Assembly: GCA_030549175.1 (NCBI GenBank)
Contig: JAUKUA010000002.1
Span: forward strand, 3,410,001-3,474,000
Direction of reading: 5' to 3'
Length of the DNA stretch: 64,000 nt
Source: Lasiosphaeris hirsuta
Taxonomy: Eukaryota > Ascomycota > Sordariomycetes > Sordariales > Lasiosphaeriaceae
Below, piece by piece: positions 33,890-43,680 of the stretch (position 1 is the first letter of the stretch; the number at the start of each line of letters is the position of its first letter). The position numbers were made by a program, and so were the translations under genes. The notes beneath the pieces are model-generated. The model ran no database searches. It worked only from the letters and a program-made list of their open reading frames with translations, and was not told the DNA's origin.

Positions 33890-34467
33890 TGCTGGGGGGA
33901 ATTGATGTCAACTGAAAAACGTGTCTTTCTTGCATTCCCGGTGGGACTCCTCGACAGTTATACTGTGAGCTTGGGTCCTTGCCGACCATAAATTCCCAGC
34001 CGGGTCCCAAACTATCATGGTGCCTAAGAGAATGCAACTGAAGCAGGTCCTCCTGAAGCGTTGGTGAATAAATCCACTTGCTTGGCAGGGGACTGCCATC
34101 AGCCAACCAGACACGCCGATTTGCCACATTATCGGTGCCTGCGAATGCTGGATGGGGCCTGCCAAGAGCACGGGCTTTTTTTCCACGCTTGAAGGAAGGA
34201 TGGCCCGACCAAAACAAAGCGACTGTGGCCAGGCAACAGCAACTGCATGTCCCGTGCATTTCCCGCACAAGGTGCTATCCTCGGCAATCCCCGTGCCTAC
34301 CTACCTACCGAAGGGAGTTCGGCGTCTCATGCAGTGATAAAAACACAGTGGGACTGAAGAAGCCGCCTATGTCACGGTGGGGGGGAGAACGGCCTTTCCG
34401 AGCTTATCGAGGAGATTGTCGACAATGTTGTGTGTGGTATGTGGACTGTGGAGGCACAGGGCTAACC
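33890..34467. other. Upstream region of the kinesin gene
   Basis: Open frames here lack domains. No supported gene. Confidence 0.5.
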
Positions 34468-34683
34468 CTTGTTTATTTGTTGGCGCGGGACTTTGAAGCT
34501 CGAGTACTAGAAAGGCTTTTTAAATGTCACAAAATGCCCTTTTTGATGACAGGGGAGGCCCTTTTGAAATACCAAATATATCTTCTGTAATGCCACAAAT
34601 GCCATTCTTTAAGCTAGAAAGGGCTTCAAAATCCCACTTTGGGCCTTGCAGGGGGAAGGTCACGCGCTAATAAATAAACCAAG
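34468..34683. mobile_element. MITE-like element, copy B
   Basis: The left end CTTGTTTATTTGTTGGCGCG pairs with the reverse complement of the right end, CTTGGTTTATTTATTAGCGC, over about 20 bases with three differences. About 216 bp, no open frame. The inside is A/T-rich with repeated AATGCC and AAAGGGC motifs shared with the other copies. Confidence 0.7.
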
Positions 34684-35937
34684 CGGCAAAAGAGCGATGA
34701 AATCCCCGATTCGGATGACCCAGGGACCTGCCTCAGAAGATGCAGATGGTAGAGAGCTAGACCGTGCGTTTCATATACATGCATACACATGCACACATAC
34801 GTGCACACATAAAAAAGTGGGTTTGAAGCAATTTTGAACTCTGTGCTTAATACTGTTCTTTTGGTATAGAATTTTTGAAGAGGGGAGGGGGAGGTGTGTG
34901 CGAGGCTATCGTCTTTGCCGGCTTATACCCCTTTGCGCTTCAAACCCACACAATGGCTCCAAAGAGTACGTTTCTACGACGCTCTCTATTTCTATGATAT
35001 ACTGACCACTTCTAGGAAGTAGACCAAGAGTAGCGAAATGCACTAGGTAAGGTAATTACCAAATTCTTCAAAAAGTACTTGATGCTGCTAGGGTTAGATC
35101 GTAGGCGTACCTTGTCCTACGCTAATAACCATCCATCCGTACCTACGGGTGCTGTTGCCTGTCTGGGCAAAGTGATCCCAGTTTGGGTGCACAGCGGGTC
35201 TAAGGTCCCGTTTCTAGCCACACAATAAAACCCGCCATTTATGTATGTGCATAGGAATGATGCCAAGACAGTCGATTTATTTTATTATCTAACTAACCAG
35301 ATGGAAGTTTTCTTTCTATCCTCAGGGATGCGCTCCAAGTTTAAATTATGATAGACCCCTTTTTCTTTTTTTTTTCTAGAGCTCTTGCCTTCTCGACAGC
35401 GTCAGTCTAACGAGGCCAGTCTTGATGCTGTCAAATATCGTATGTGAGTATTCCTTTACATCCACGGCCAGAGTCGATGATCTTAGGACTGCTGGCCATG
35501 TCCATCTGATAAAAAAGAATAGGTTCTCAATGACGAAATGATCCGAATAATGGCAGAACACCTTGGCGTCAATTGGTTAGATCCTGGTCGCAGTTCATGC
35601 GGGCGCGGCAGCTTTTAGTGATAGCGTCGCAAAATCATCATGGGGCCCCGCTGTAACTGTAATTCCTCGAGTCGGGAATGACGACCTCTCTCCGCGGCAT
35701 CCCGAATGCATGCATGCCCGGTGTGCTAAGGTGCGGGGTCACACCAACCAACCTCGACTTGGCAACAGAGCTCCATCAAGGAGCTGAGGTGTCAGCTATA
35801 AGGGTCTGCACCGTAATCACGAATTCTCGAGATTCTTCTCCATAATTTCACGGGGTTGACAACCTTGAGTTACAGCGAATGAGACAGTTGTACTGATTGC
35901 AAAGCTAGTGCGAATACATCTATCTACCTTTGATACT
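34684..35937. other. Intergenic stretch
   Basis: No supported gene. A short ATGGCTCCAAAGAG with a nearby GTACGT...CTAG looks like a gene start at 34953 but the frame ends at once. The last few hundred bases must hold the methyltransferase promoter. Confidence 0.45.
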
Positions 35938-37127
35938 ATGGCTGATCCTACCGAGGCTGCATCGACGGAACGGGCCGTGCAAACGCCTAGCCAGTCAGGT
36001 ATCGCGGTTGTGAGTCTCGGTACCCGCTTCAATACCACCTCAGCGGTCTGGCCCAAGTTCTAACCCGGATTCGCTCATAATAGGACCCTGACTTTAGCCA
36101 GCCCGATGACGACGGCGACTCGGCCCTGGGCGATGACGAGTCCAACATTCTCTCCACCGCCTCCATCACCTCCACCATCCTGCAGTATCGCAAGCTGCAT
36201 GGGCGGACCTATCACAACTTCGGCGGCGCCGACAAGGCCGAGTACTGGGCGCCCAACGATGAGATAGCCAACGAGCAGCTCGACATCAACCACCACCTGC
36301 TCAGCCTCTCTCTCGACAACAAGCTCTACCTGGCCCCGCTCGAGAAGGAAAAGGTAAAGGCGGTGCTCGACGTCGGCACCGGCACGGGGATATGGGCCAT
36401 CGACTTTGCCGACGAGTTCCCCGACGCCCAGGTCACGGGCGTGGATCTCTCGCCCATCCAGCCGTCGTGGGTGCCGCCGAACCTCACCTTTGAGCTCGAC
36501 GACATCTCGAGCACCTGGATCTACGCGGACAACACCTTTGACTACATCCACATCCGCTACATGACGGGTAGCATCAAGGACTGGGTTGCCATCTACCGCG
36601 AGGCTTACCGTTGTCTCAAGCCGGGGGGATGGATCGAGCATATGGACTGCTCCGCGGGTGTCTACGCCGATGATGGGTCGATGCCCCCTGATAACATCTT
36701 TGTTGACTGGATGGAGAATTTCTGCAAGGCCGGTCTTAAAATCGGACAGACGTTCGAGGTCATTGACAACGACAATTATATCCGCTGGCTGGAGGAGGCG
36801 GGATTCAAGAATGTCAACAAGAAGACCCTCAAGGTCCCTATCGGCGGCTGGCCTGCTAATAAGAAGTTGAAGGAGATTGGGCTGACAAATCAGCTGTCAC
36901 TGAGCCTTGGTATCGAGGGCTTTGGCCTTTACATTCTCACCAGTGTTCTGGGCTGGCCATATGAGGAGGTTCAGGTCTTCTTGGCCAGTGTTCGGGCAGG
37001 TTTGAAGAACAAGGCATATCATGGCTATTGTCGCTGGTAGGTTTTTGAACTTAGTATTCGGCCCCAATTTGCAGTCGCTAATGTGTATAACAGGGGAGTG
37101 GCTTGGTCTCAAAAGCCCTTGGAGTGA
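35938..37127 (+). CDS. LaeA-like SAM-dependent methyltransferase
   Basis: Predicted 352 aa, join(35938..36009, 36084..37036, 37094..37127). Introns are 74 nt (GTGAGT...TAATAG) and 57 nt (GTAGGT...CGCTAATG...AACAG); both keep frame. After an acidic, Ser-rich N-terminus come LHGRTYHNFGGADKAEYWAP and NDEIANEQLDINHHLLSLSL, the typical entry of fungal LaeA/TAM-like methyltransferases. SAM motif I is VLDVGTGTGIWAID at about residue 118, then VTGVDLSPIQPSWVPPN and the post-motif CLKPGGWIEHMDCS. The C-terminal exon adds GVAWSQKPLE. True LaeA is a nuclear regulator of secondary metabolism, but this large family includes many small-molecule and unknown methyltransferases, so the substrate is open. It is not adjacent to a backbone enzyme. 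Confidence 0.9.
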
Positions 37128-37638
37128 TTGTGTGAAGACATCATCAAGAGAACAAGGTACGTAGCTGCTCAGGCATGAATCCGGAAAGGAGACTATAACC
37201 GCCCCTAGCGTATCCAACAAACGGGCACTGGACCTTTTTTGAGTTGGGACGAGTAACGGACTCGGAACGGCTCTGTAGAGATGGGCTTCTCACTTTACGA
37301 ATATCTTGGCGGAAGAATGGCGTGGTGTATGGCGATGATCAATGAGAACTTGATGTCTTAAGAGTCCATATGCTGCGCTCCAAGTAGTAGTGGAGCGCTG
37401 CGGTGGCAGCCATTGCTCGCCACCGTGACCACCACCAAGTCAACGCCACTCTCCCACAAGCCTTGCAAGGTCAAGACGGTCACTTATCCATACAACGCGT
37501 TCTTAACACGATACATTGTGTCAGTCTTGGCTGCTTTAGAATAAGGCCTTACAACACTCTTTCGAAGCAGAAAGCTCTCCGAATTCCCAGTTAGGCGCAA
37601 TATCTGACTGACGCGGCATCACAGTGCCGTCTACTCGC
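37128..37638. other. Intergenic stretch
   Basis: No supported gene. Confidence 0.45.
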
Positions 37639-38145
37639 TTAATATAGATGGGTGCCTTTCCTCCCTTTCCCATTTGGTAGCTTTGTCTCTGTAGGCCGGA
37701 TAATCGGAATTGGTGATTCGATTATAGTAAAGGGTGACGGGGCTTCCACTTCCCTCTCACGAGCCACACGTTGAGAGCCCATGGCGGTGATCTCGTTAGC
37801 GGTGTCCTCAGTAGGGCGCTTGCGAGTAGTTTCCTGGCCCCCGGGAACAACAAGAGTGCTTGATTGAGCAGTGGAGGCCAGCTGCTGTTTGGCGACCTCA
37901 TCGAGCTTCGTCACGTCTCTCTTCAGGTCGGCCACATTGCCGTCAAGAGCCTCGGCCTTAGAGCTGACTTCATCCATGCGGCCCTTTGGGTTGTCAACCT
38001 GCTCCTTGGTAGCGCACTCCTCTAGGTCGGTCTTAGTCTTTCTCTTCATGGTAATAAAGGCTTCGCGAACCTCGTTATGGGTCGGGAGATTATCGCGTTT
38101 GCCCTCAAGCGCACGCATTCTACCTTCAAGCTGCTTCTGCATATC
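37639..38145 (-). CDS. Possible coiled-coil protein, 5' end unclear
   Basis: A minus-strand frame ending at 37639 reads MQKQLEGRMRALEGKRDNLP, then KTKTDLEECATKEQVDNPKG, AEALDGNVADLKRDVTKLDE, and a Ser/Thr/Pro-rich end (RPTETKLPNGKGRKGTHLY). Charge and hydrophobic spacing suggest an alpha-helical coiled coil over the first 100 residues. The frame is open above the first ATG to about 38220 but has no good start, so it may be the 3' part of a truncated gene or a transposon-derived fragment. No family recognised. Confidence 0.35.
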   Translation of the reverse strand, partial: DMQKQLEGRMRALEGKRDNLPTHNEVREAFITMKRKTKTDLEECATKEQVDNPKGRMDEVSSKAEALDGNVADLKRDVTKLDEVAKQQLASTAQSSTLVVPGGQETTRKRPTEDTANEITAMGSQRVAREREVEAPSPFTIIESPIPIIRPTETKLPNGKGRKGTHLY

Positions 38146-38169
38146 TTGGAGCAGCGCCAAATATTGTCT

Positions 38170-38236
38170 CAACAAAATATTTTCGTCTCTACTTATTCTC
38201 TGATGAAAGAATTTTCGACCTAGCTATCGGATGAAG
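38170..38236. repeat. Second site of the 27.5-kb minisatellite unit
   Basis: TCTCTACTTATTCTCTGATG followed by AAAGAATTTTCGACC and CTATCGGATGAAGG resembles the CTCTACTATCTGATGGAAAT unit at 27532-27672. About two degenerate units are present. Confidence 0.5.
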
Positions 38237-39430
38237 GCTGATCAGATACCGTGCCCCTTCGAGGTAGTTTTATGGGGACAATAGTTATGGATTTTTCAGT
38301 CATATCTTGTCACTAGTAAAATTCGCAAAACGTGCAGGACAATCTTGAATTCTCTCAAGTCTGATTGAATTGCAGGGACCTAGGCTTTAGTCACCACAAC
38401 AGGTGGAGCTTGCGGGCAAACGACACTAAATTCAATTGCCAGGAACTTCCCTGCAACGCGACGGCCAACAACAGCCTCAACAAGAAAAACGGGATCTTGC
38501 GTTAGCAGTACCATACAAGACTTCAGCCAACCACTGGATAGGCAAGCACATGTAATTGAGCAATCGGAAGAGTCATAGAGAGCTATTTTAAAGTGGGAAA
38601 ACCCATGGGCTTAATTCCTTCTCCTAGATAGTAACATTGCGTAAGCTTCCATAAAGTCAATTGATGTCTCATCACTTTGAGTGCATTTCGCCACAAGCTC
38701 AGTGGGATCACATGCTGACACCCCCGGGACCCCTAACGACCGAATTGGCATTCGAAGCTAAAAGAGATCAAGCAATCCCCCGATCCAGAAGTGAGTTAAA
38801 CTAGCTCAAAGCCTGAACTATGGAAAACTGTCCTACGGTGCGCTAGTCTCCTCGCGGCGAAGGGTGGAAACAGTGGACTAGTATCGAAAGGGAACGGGGC
38901 CAAGGGCTAAAAGTCCCCCCATAAACGGAAGCGTCAGAAGAACGCAAATCCAAACACATTGAGTCGTACCGGGATGTAGTTGTCTGGGACGAAGCAACCG
39001 ATGGGCCGTTCCCAGTGGACCGGTTTTTTCCAGAAGTGCTCAGCGGACCAGATAGCAATAGGGTCGAATAAGACCCTAACCGTCCAGTCCATACATAAGC
39101 CTCACAACCAGGAATCTCACACCCTAGCGGGTGATGATGCCCTGCCTACGACGTTGCTGGGTTATGGCGCAATTTGCGGGCAGCCATGGGCTTGCAAAAG
39201 ATGCAGGGTCACATCTGCCACCGGTCCCCTTCCGCCTCCCGGCTATTGTAACCCCACCCCTGTAGCGCACCGGAGTCCCTTGAGAAGTCATTCAGCCAGT
39301 TCTTCCTGCTGGTTGCGGCATACCTTTAAAAAACATAGTTGGGGTTGGAAGGGCTGCGGATGCTCGCTCCATTTCACAGATAGTGCCCATGTTCTCGCCT
39401 TCAAAGCCAAAGTGGGCCTTGACACTTATT
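38237..39430. other. Intergenic stretch
   Basis: No supported gene; stops are dense in all frames. Confidence 0.5.
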
Positions 39431-41152
39431 CTAGCAACTTAACATAAATACAGCTCGCAGCCTCGAGATTTGGCTGCTAATCCACAAGACCTGTCCCTGG
39501 CGCGGTACTGCCCTTAGGGCTTGGTTCTCGGCCACAATATCCAGCGCTGCAACGAGCGTCCCATGGATCATCCACATCCCGGATGTGGCGACTTGCCGGG
39601 TGTACCTAGCTTTGTCTTCTGGGAATGTCACCACGTTCTCCGGAGACGTCGGTGGTGAGCGGATCAGAGACATGTGCGGGAGCCGGATTGCGTCCCTAGC
39701 ATGCAAAGCAGCAAAGTCTGTCACATCTCCGGCGAAAAAGGGCACGCTGGCACAGATCTCGTCTATAAGCAGCTGCGCCCGCTTTGCGAGACCAAACGGC
39801 GGCACCTCGTAGTCGCGGTTGTAGCCACCCCGGACGGCAGCGAGGCTGGTCTGAACAAGCGCCAGATTGCGAAGTTCGGTAATGCGGTGGCGGTTGAGCG
39901 TATTAGCCACGGAAAGATTGCGGTAGACATCACAATGCGGGTTAGACGACGTGGGACACGAATACACGCCAGCGGCCTGTATCGAAGGGGCGAGCGCGCA
40001 ACAGGGCACAGCGGAGGGCTGCCAATCACGCGGGAGGGTGGCTCGCCACGCCATACATCTGCTTGCGAGGCCCGATGCTTTGGACAGGATGGAGAGGTAC
40101 GGATCGACCTCACTGGCGGCGTCCCGTGGGCCCTCCGGGGATGGGACGCCAAGAGAGCATCGGAGACACTCCAGCTGAGCGAGCTCCAGCGCGAGCAAGT
40201 CGGCCATGATAGCAGGGCTCTGCGATTTCATCACACCTGCCTCCTCCCAGAGGCGACGAACCGCGGCGAGGTCCGCCGTCCCACCGACGGCGTCACGAAT
40301 CAACCGGCCTCCCACAGCAATGGCCATGCGTAGCGACAGCTCGCTCCGGCCATTCAAGGCCCCACGGTGCTCCAGCAATGCAATCGATCCGAATGCATGA
40401 GCATGGAGCTGCTGGTGGCGCCGGAAAGACGAGCCGATGCCCTCGTAGGCTTCTAGCACGAGGGTGGTCATGAGTAGCTCATCTGACTTGCTCCTTGTCG
40501 GGTCCGGGATCGCTCTTTTCGCCCCAGCCACGGCGTCGACGTAGAATCTGCAAGCGGCAGGGGCATAGTGCATGGCCCCTCGTCGGAAGCTGTGTATATC
40601 GGCGACACTGATGCTAAACGCTGCGATCGCTCTGGAGAGGGGAGAGGAGACGCTCGCCCTGGCATACATTGCCGGGAGAAATTCAAAGAAGCTGCATGTA
40701 GCCTCGATGCCGCGGTTGTTAGCGTCGGCACCGCCGTAGTGGTGGAAGAAAAAGCCTAGCGCCGTAGACTCGAGATCCGGGGGAATCGCTGAAGGGACGG
40801 GCAGAGATGCGCTCGTTGCTTCGGCGGTTGGGCAATTGGCAGTCTCAAAGACCATTGTCTTTCTCGACACGAGCGAAGCGCTGGGGAAAACAGCTTGTTG
40901 GGAATTGCGTTTGGTCACTCGACATGTTTCGTCCCGATGCATCCTTTCAAAAACATCGCTGTAGCCCGGACAGACGGTATTCCTCCTACAACAATTGAGG
41001 CAAGCCGCCCTCGTCTGGTCGCACTGCCGATGGTTAGATTCATAAACGACGGCCCCGGCGGTCGACGCCAGGCAGGTGTCAGAGTACATACATACCTTGA
41101 TCCGGCGGGTCCGGCATGTTGCGCACCCTTTGCTGGGGCCATTGTACACCAT
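39431..41152 (-). CDS. Zn2Cys6 fungal transcription factor
   Basis: Predicted 549 aa, complement(41152..41096, 41023..39431). The Zn2Cys6 cluster is complete only after splicing intron 41024..41095 (72 nt; GTATGT...CTAACC...GGCAG): CATCRTRRIKCDQTRAACLN then CCRRNTVC. The cysteines lie at 10, 13, 20, 27, 30 and 37 with C2-6-6-2-6 spacing. The rest has the fungal-specific regulatory-domain pattern (DLESTALGFFFHHYGGADAN; FFEFLPAMYARASVSSPLSR; LLMTTLVLEAYEGIGSSFRR). There is no obvious leucine zipper. It reads away from the Diels-Alderase-like gene at 41707, with about 550 bases between starts, so it could regulate that gene; this is positional inference. The intron contains no stop and is a multiple of three, so unspliced mRNA would still be translated. 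An ATG at 41188 is an alternative start. Confidence 0.92.
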   Translation of the reverse strand: MVYNGPSKGCATCRTRRIKVCMYSDTCLASTAGAVVYESNHRQCDQTRAACLNCCRRNTVCPGYSDVFERMHRDETCRVTKRNSQQAVFPSASLVSRKTMVFETANCPTAEATSASLPVPSAIPPDLESTALGFFFHHYGGADANNRGIEATCSFFEFLPAMYARASVSSPLSRAIAAFSISVADIHSFRRGAMHYAPAACRFYVDAVAGAKRAIPDPTRSKSDELLMTTLVLEAYEGIGSSFRRHQQLHAHAFGSIALLEHRGALNGRSELSLRMAIAVGGRLIRDAVGGTADLAAVRRLWEEAGVMKSQSPAIMADLLALELAQLECLRCSLGVPSPEGPRDAASEVDPYLSILSKASGLASRCMAWRATLPRDWQPSAVPCCALAPSIQAAGVYSCPTSSNPHCDVYRNLSVANTLNRHRITELRNLALVQTSLAAVRGGYNRDYEVPPFGLAKRAQLLIDEICASVPFFAGDVTDFAALHARDAIRLPHMSLIRSPPTSPENVVTFPEDKARYTRQVATSGMWMIHGTLVAALDIVAENQALRAVPRQGQVLWISSQISRLRAVFMLSC

Positions 41153-41706
41153 GTTGAATCCGGGGGCGCTTCCGCAGCGTTGACGCAAGCTTGCCTATGC
41201 GTTCTAAATTGCAAGTGGTGCCTCCTAAAGATTTAGAATTGCGAGCAGTTGCGTTATCGTGCGCTGTGGTTGGAGTCTCTGGGGGTCTTCGCTTTGCATT
41301 TGGAAGGCGCGACTTCGGGGTGACGAGGGTATCGATCTGGGCATTGGCTTATTTTGCCTGCTCGCTCCCCTGCCTGACTGCGCCTTACACGGCACGGCAC
41401 GGGGAAAATCCAAAGCAGCTCGGAAGGATCCCCCACTTTAGGTTAGTGCACAGGACGTAGCAACTTCCAGATCTTCAGCCCAAGACCCCAGTGCGTAGGG
41501 TGCTTGCGATCACGAAGAGCCCTACCGCGTGTTCTTCTACTCTGCTGACTTCAGTGGAGCCTAAGATGGTTGACAGAACGAGCTCCAAGCACGTAGAGCG
41601 GGGTGTCTCAAAATATAAAGGGAGAGGCAGCGCGAGAAATCTTTATCTCTTGACCTGTCTATCCAACAATTTCTCCTACACCGAAAGCAACCACCTCATT
41701 CACATC
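41153..41706. promoter_or_regulatory. Shared upstream region of the Zn2Cys6 regulator and Diels-Alderase-like gene
   Basis: This is 554 bases between divergent start codons. No CGG-N-CCG pair was clearly resolved by eye. A TATA-like AAATATAAAG occurs at about 41612-41621, roughly 90 bases before the rightward start. Confidence 0.5.
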
Positions 41707-42879
41707 ATGCATCTCTCTCACATGATTCTAATCCTCGTGTCAGCGGCGCTTGTTGCCGTCCCGACGTCGGCACGCGGCACCAACTGCACCGACTCCGTAG
41801 CCCTGGATGGTGTCTACACTAGCCGAGATGTGGACATGGGCAGCGACCCCTTGACCCACTTTGACGCTCCCCAGCTCTCCGACTTCAACGCGAGTGCTAT
41901 CGAGGACTGGTCGTTTGACGGTGTCTCCCGTGACGGGAGCGCCGGCATGTCATTCTTCTTCAGCCGCGGCACCGTTGCCGGCCACGTTGCCGCGCAGCGC
42001 CTCTTCCTCTCCGTCGTCTGGCCCAACGGAACCCGGTACATGGAGAGCGTGTTTGTGCGCAAGTCCAGCGTGCGCCAGTGCCGCGGCTCCACTATAGCGC
42101 ACTGGACGGACGATGCCACCCGTGTCCGCTGGACCTTTGCCAGTTCCGTCAACTACCAAAACACCGTCGTCACCATCGACTCCCCGGCGGTCAAGGGCAC
42201 GTACACCATCAAGGCGCTCACGCCGGCCGTCTACCCCAACGGACTCGAGTACCCCAGCGCCGACGGAGACCCGCTCTTTGCCCCCGAGCTCTATTGGGAA
42301 GAGAGCGTCCCGGTTGGCACTGTTGAGGCCAACCTGAGTATCCTAGGCACGCCGTTCGTCCTCTCGGGCTACGGCGGGCGAGAGAAGAACTGGAATTCCG
42401 AGGCCTGGGCGGACATTAGCGCGGACTGGGACATGATGCGGGCTGCTGTCGGTCCGTACGCATTCATCGTCTGGCGCTACACGTCGCAGGTCGACCGGAA
42501 TACCTATTTTAGCGTGGTGTTGTTCAAGAATCGCCAGGTCATCTTCCGGACCGCGAACCTGGGAGCCTCGGATCCGGATGGGAAAACATACGGCTCCGTC
42601 GCCTCGACGAACACCGGTCCGGTGCATTTATCTTCGGCTCCGGGTTCTCGTCTCCCGCTGCCCGAGTCACGGTTCACCGGCTACGTCCTCGACTTTGTGT
42701 CTCCAGAAACAGAGCAGCGCTGGAAGTTCGCCCTTGACTTTACGAGGACGGTGTATTGGTTCCCTGCTAGTTCGGCGTTGAGAATCGGAGGGTTTGTGGG
42801 CAACGTCACTGGCGGCTTGGTAGGCGGCGAGCAGTACACCGGGCTAGCTTCGGGATCCGCACAGGAGGTTGTCATCTAA
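41707..42879 (+). CDS. Secreted lipocalin-like Diels-Alderase-family protein
   Basis: Predicted 390 aa, no intron. A signal peptide is clear (MHLSHMILILVSAALVAVPT, ending near SARG). The mature part follows the fungal Diels-Alderase/CrtC-like fold: SAIEDWSFDGVSRDGSAGMS early, LSVVWPNGTRYMES, WEESVPVGTVEANLSILGTP, a Trp/Gly-rich loop GYGGREKNWNSEAW, VGPYAFIVWRYTS, and the C-terminal SPETEQRWKFALDFTRTVYW with GGLVGGEQYTGLASG. Known members close decalin and related rings in polyketide pathways. Several N-glycosylation sequons (NCT, NAS, NGT, NLS, NVT) fit secretory-route processing. No polyketide synthase lies in the window, so the partner pathway is unknown. Neighbours are a Zn2Cys6 regulator upstream and an alpha/beta hydrolase downstream. 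Confidence 0.82.
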   Translation: MHLSHMILILVSAALVAVPTSARGTNCTDSVALDGVYTSRDVDMGSDPLTHFDAPQLSDFNASAIEDWSFDGVSRDGSAGMSFFFSRGTVAGHVAAQRLFLSVVWPNGTRYMESVFVRKSSVRQCRGSTIAHWTDDATRVRWTFASSVNYQNTVVTIDSPAVKGTYTIKALTPAVYPNGLEYPSADGDPLFAPELYWEESVPVGTVEANLSILGTPFVLSGYGGREKNWNSEAWADISADWDMMRAAVGPYAFIVWRYTSQVDRNTYFSVVLFKNRQVIFRTANLGASDPDGKTYGSVASTNTGPVHLSSAPGSRLPLPESRFTGYVLDFVSPETEQRWKFALDFTRTVYWFPASSALRIGGFVGNVTGGLVGGEQYTGLASGSAQEVVI

Positions 42880-43680
42880 GCTTTCCATTTCGATGCGAGT
42901 TGGGAAACAAGGATGTAGCTTTGCCTTTTTACCGCCTAAGATAGGAGACCTTGAGGGCCAGAATCAGCAAAGTATACGCCTAGTTGGATAGCACAAGCAA
43001 AATACAAGCGACTTTCGGCGGCATTTTCCAATGCTATTGTTGGTAGAAGCGAGCAGCGGTTCTCGCAGTCAAGTGCCGGCTGAATTTGCCGGTGAACAGA
43101 AACGGCCCGAAAGTGCTGTATGTACCCGAGCATGACGACGCTACTACAGGGGTGAGAAACCCAAAACCTCTCAGCGGCCGCAATGGTGTCAAGAAGGGGT
43201 GACACAGCATGTACTTTCTCATACCTCGGCAGCTCAAGGTTCACTAGGCACTATTCAAAATTTACCCTCTCTTATTGTTTGGTCCTCGCCCATATATGTG
43301 CAGAACCTAGAGCTCAGTTAACCACATTGGGGGGGCTCAACATGGGCGTGAAGATTGCGCGGGTGTCGTACACGCTGCAAGGCACTTAATCAGCAATCTC
43401 CAGTAAAAAGCAACCCCATATGCAGGTTTGACTAATGCCCTGACTCTTTGTGTAATGTTGCTACTCACTCGTAGATCATGGACCATGTTTAGTATCTGAT
43501 CAACTGTAGCCCGTTTCGGTCACAGACGGTTTTCGTGTTGAACGCGATTTCAAGTATTTAACGCGAGTGGAATCTGCCAAGACATCCATTTCCTTCAAAC
43601 CTTTTTCTCTACCATCGTCGTCTACCATCTATCTATCTACCTTGGCCAATTAGTAATCACATATTGAACCACCATCCATC
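42880..43680. other. Intergenic stretch
   Basis: 3' region of the Diels-Alderase-like gene and promoter of the hydrolase. The repeated CTATCTATCTAC and pyrimidine-rich sequence just before 43681 look like a 5' leader. No gene seen. Confidence 0.5.

Noticed and set aside
34953..35030. ATGGCTCCAAAGAG resembling a histone-like start with a following short intron
   Set aside because: The frame ends immediately after the putative acceptor and no histone sequence follows.
36075..36641. 188-codon Val/Gly/Glu-rich minus-strand frame
   Set aside because: It is the antisense shadow of the GC-rich methyltransferase gene.
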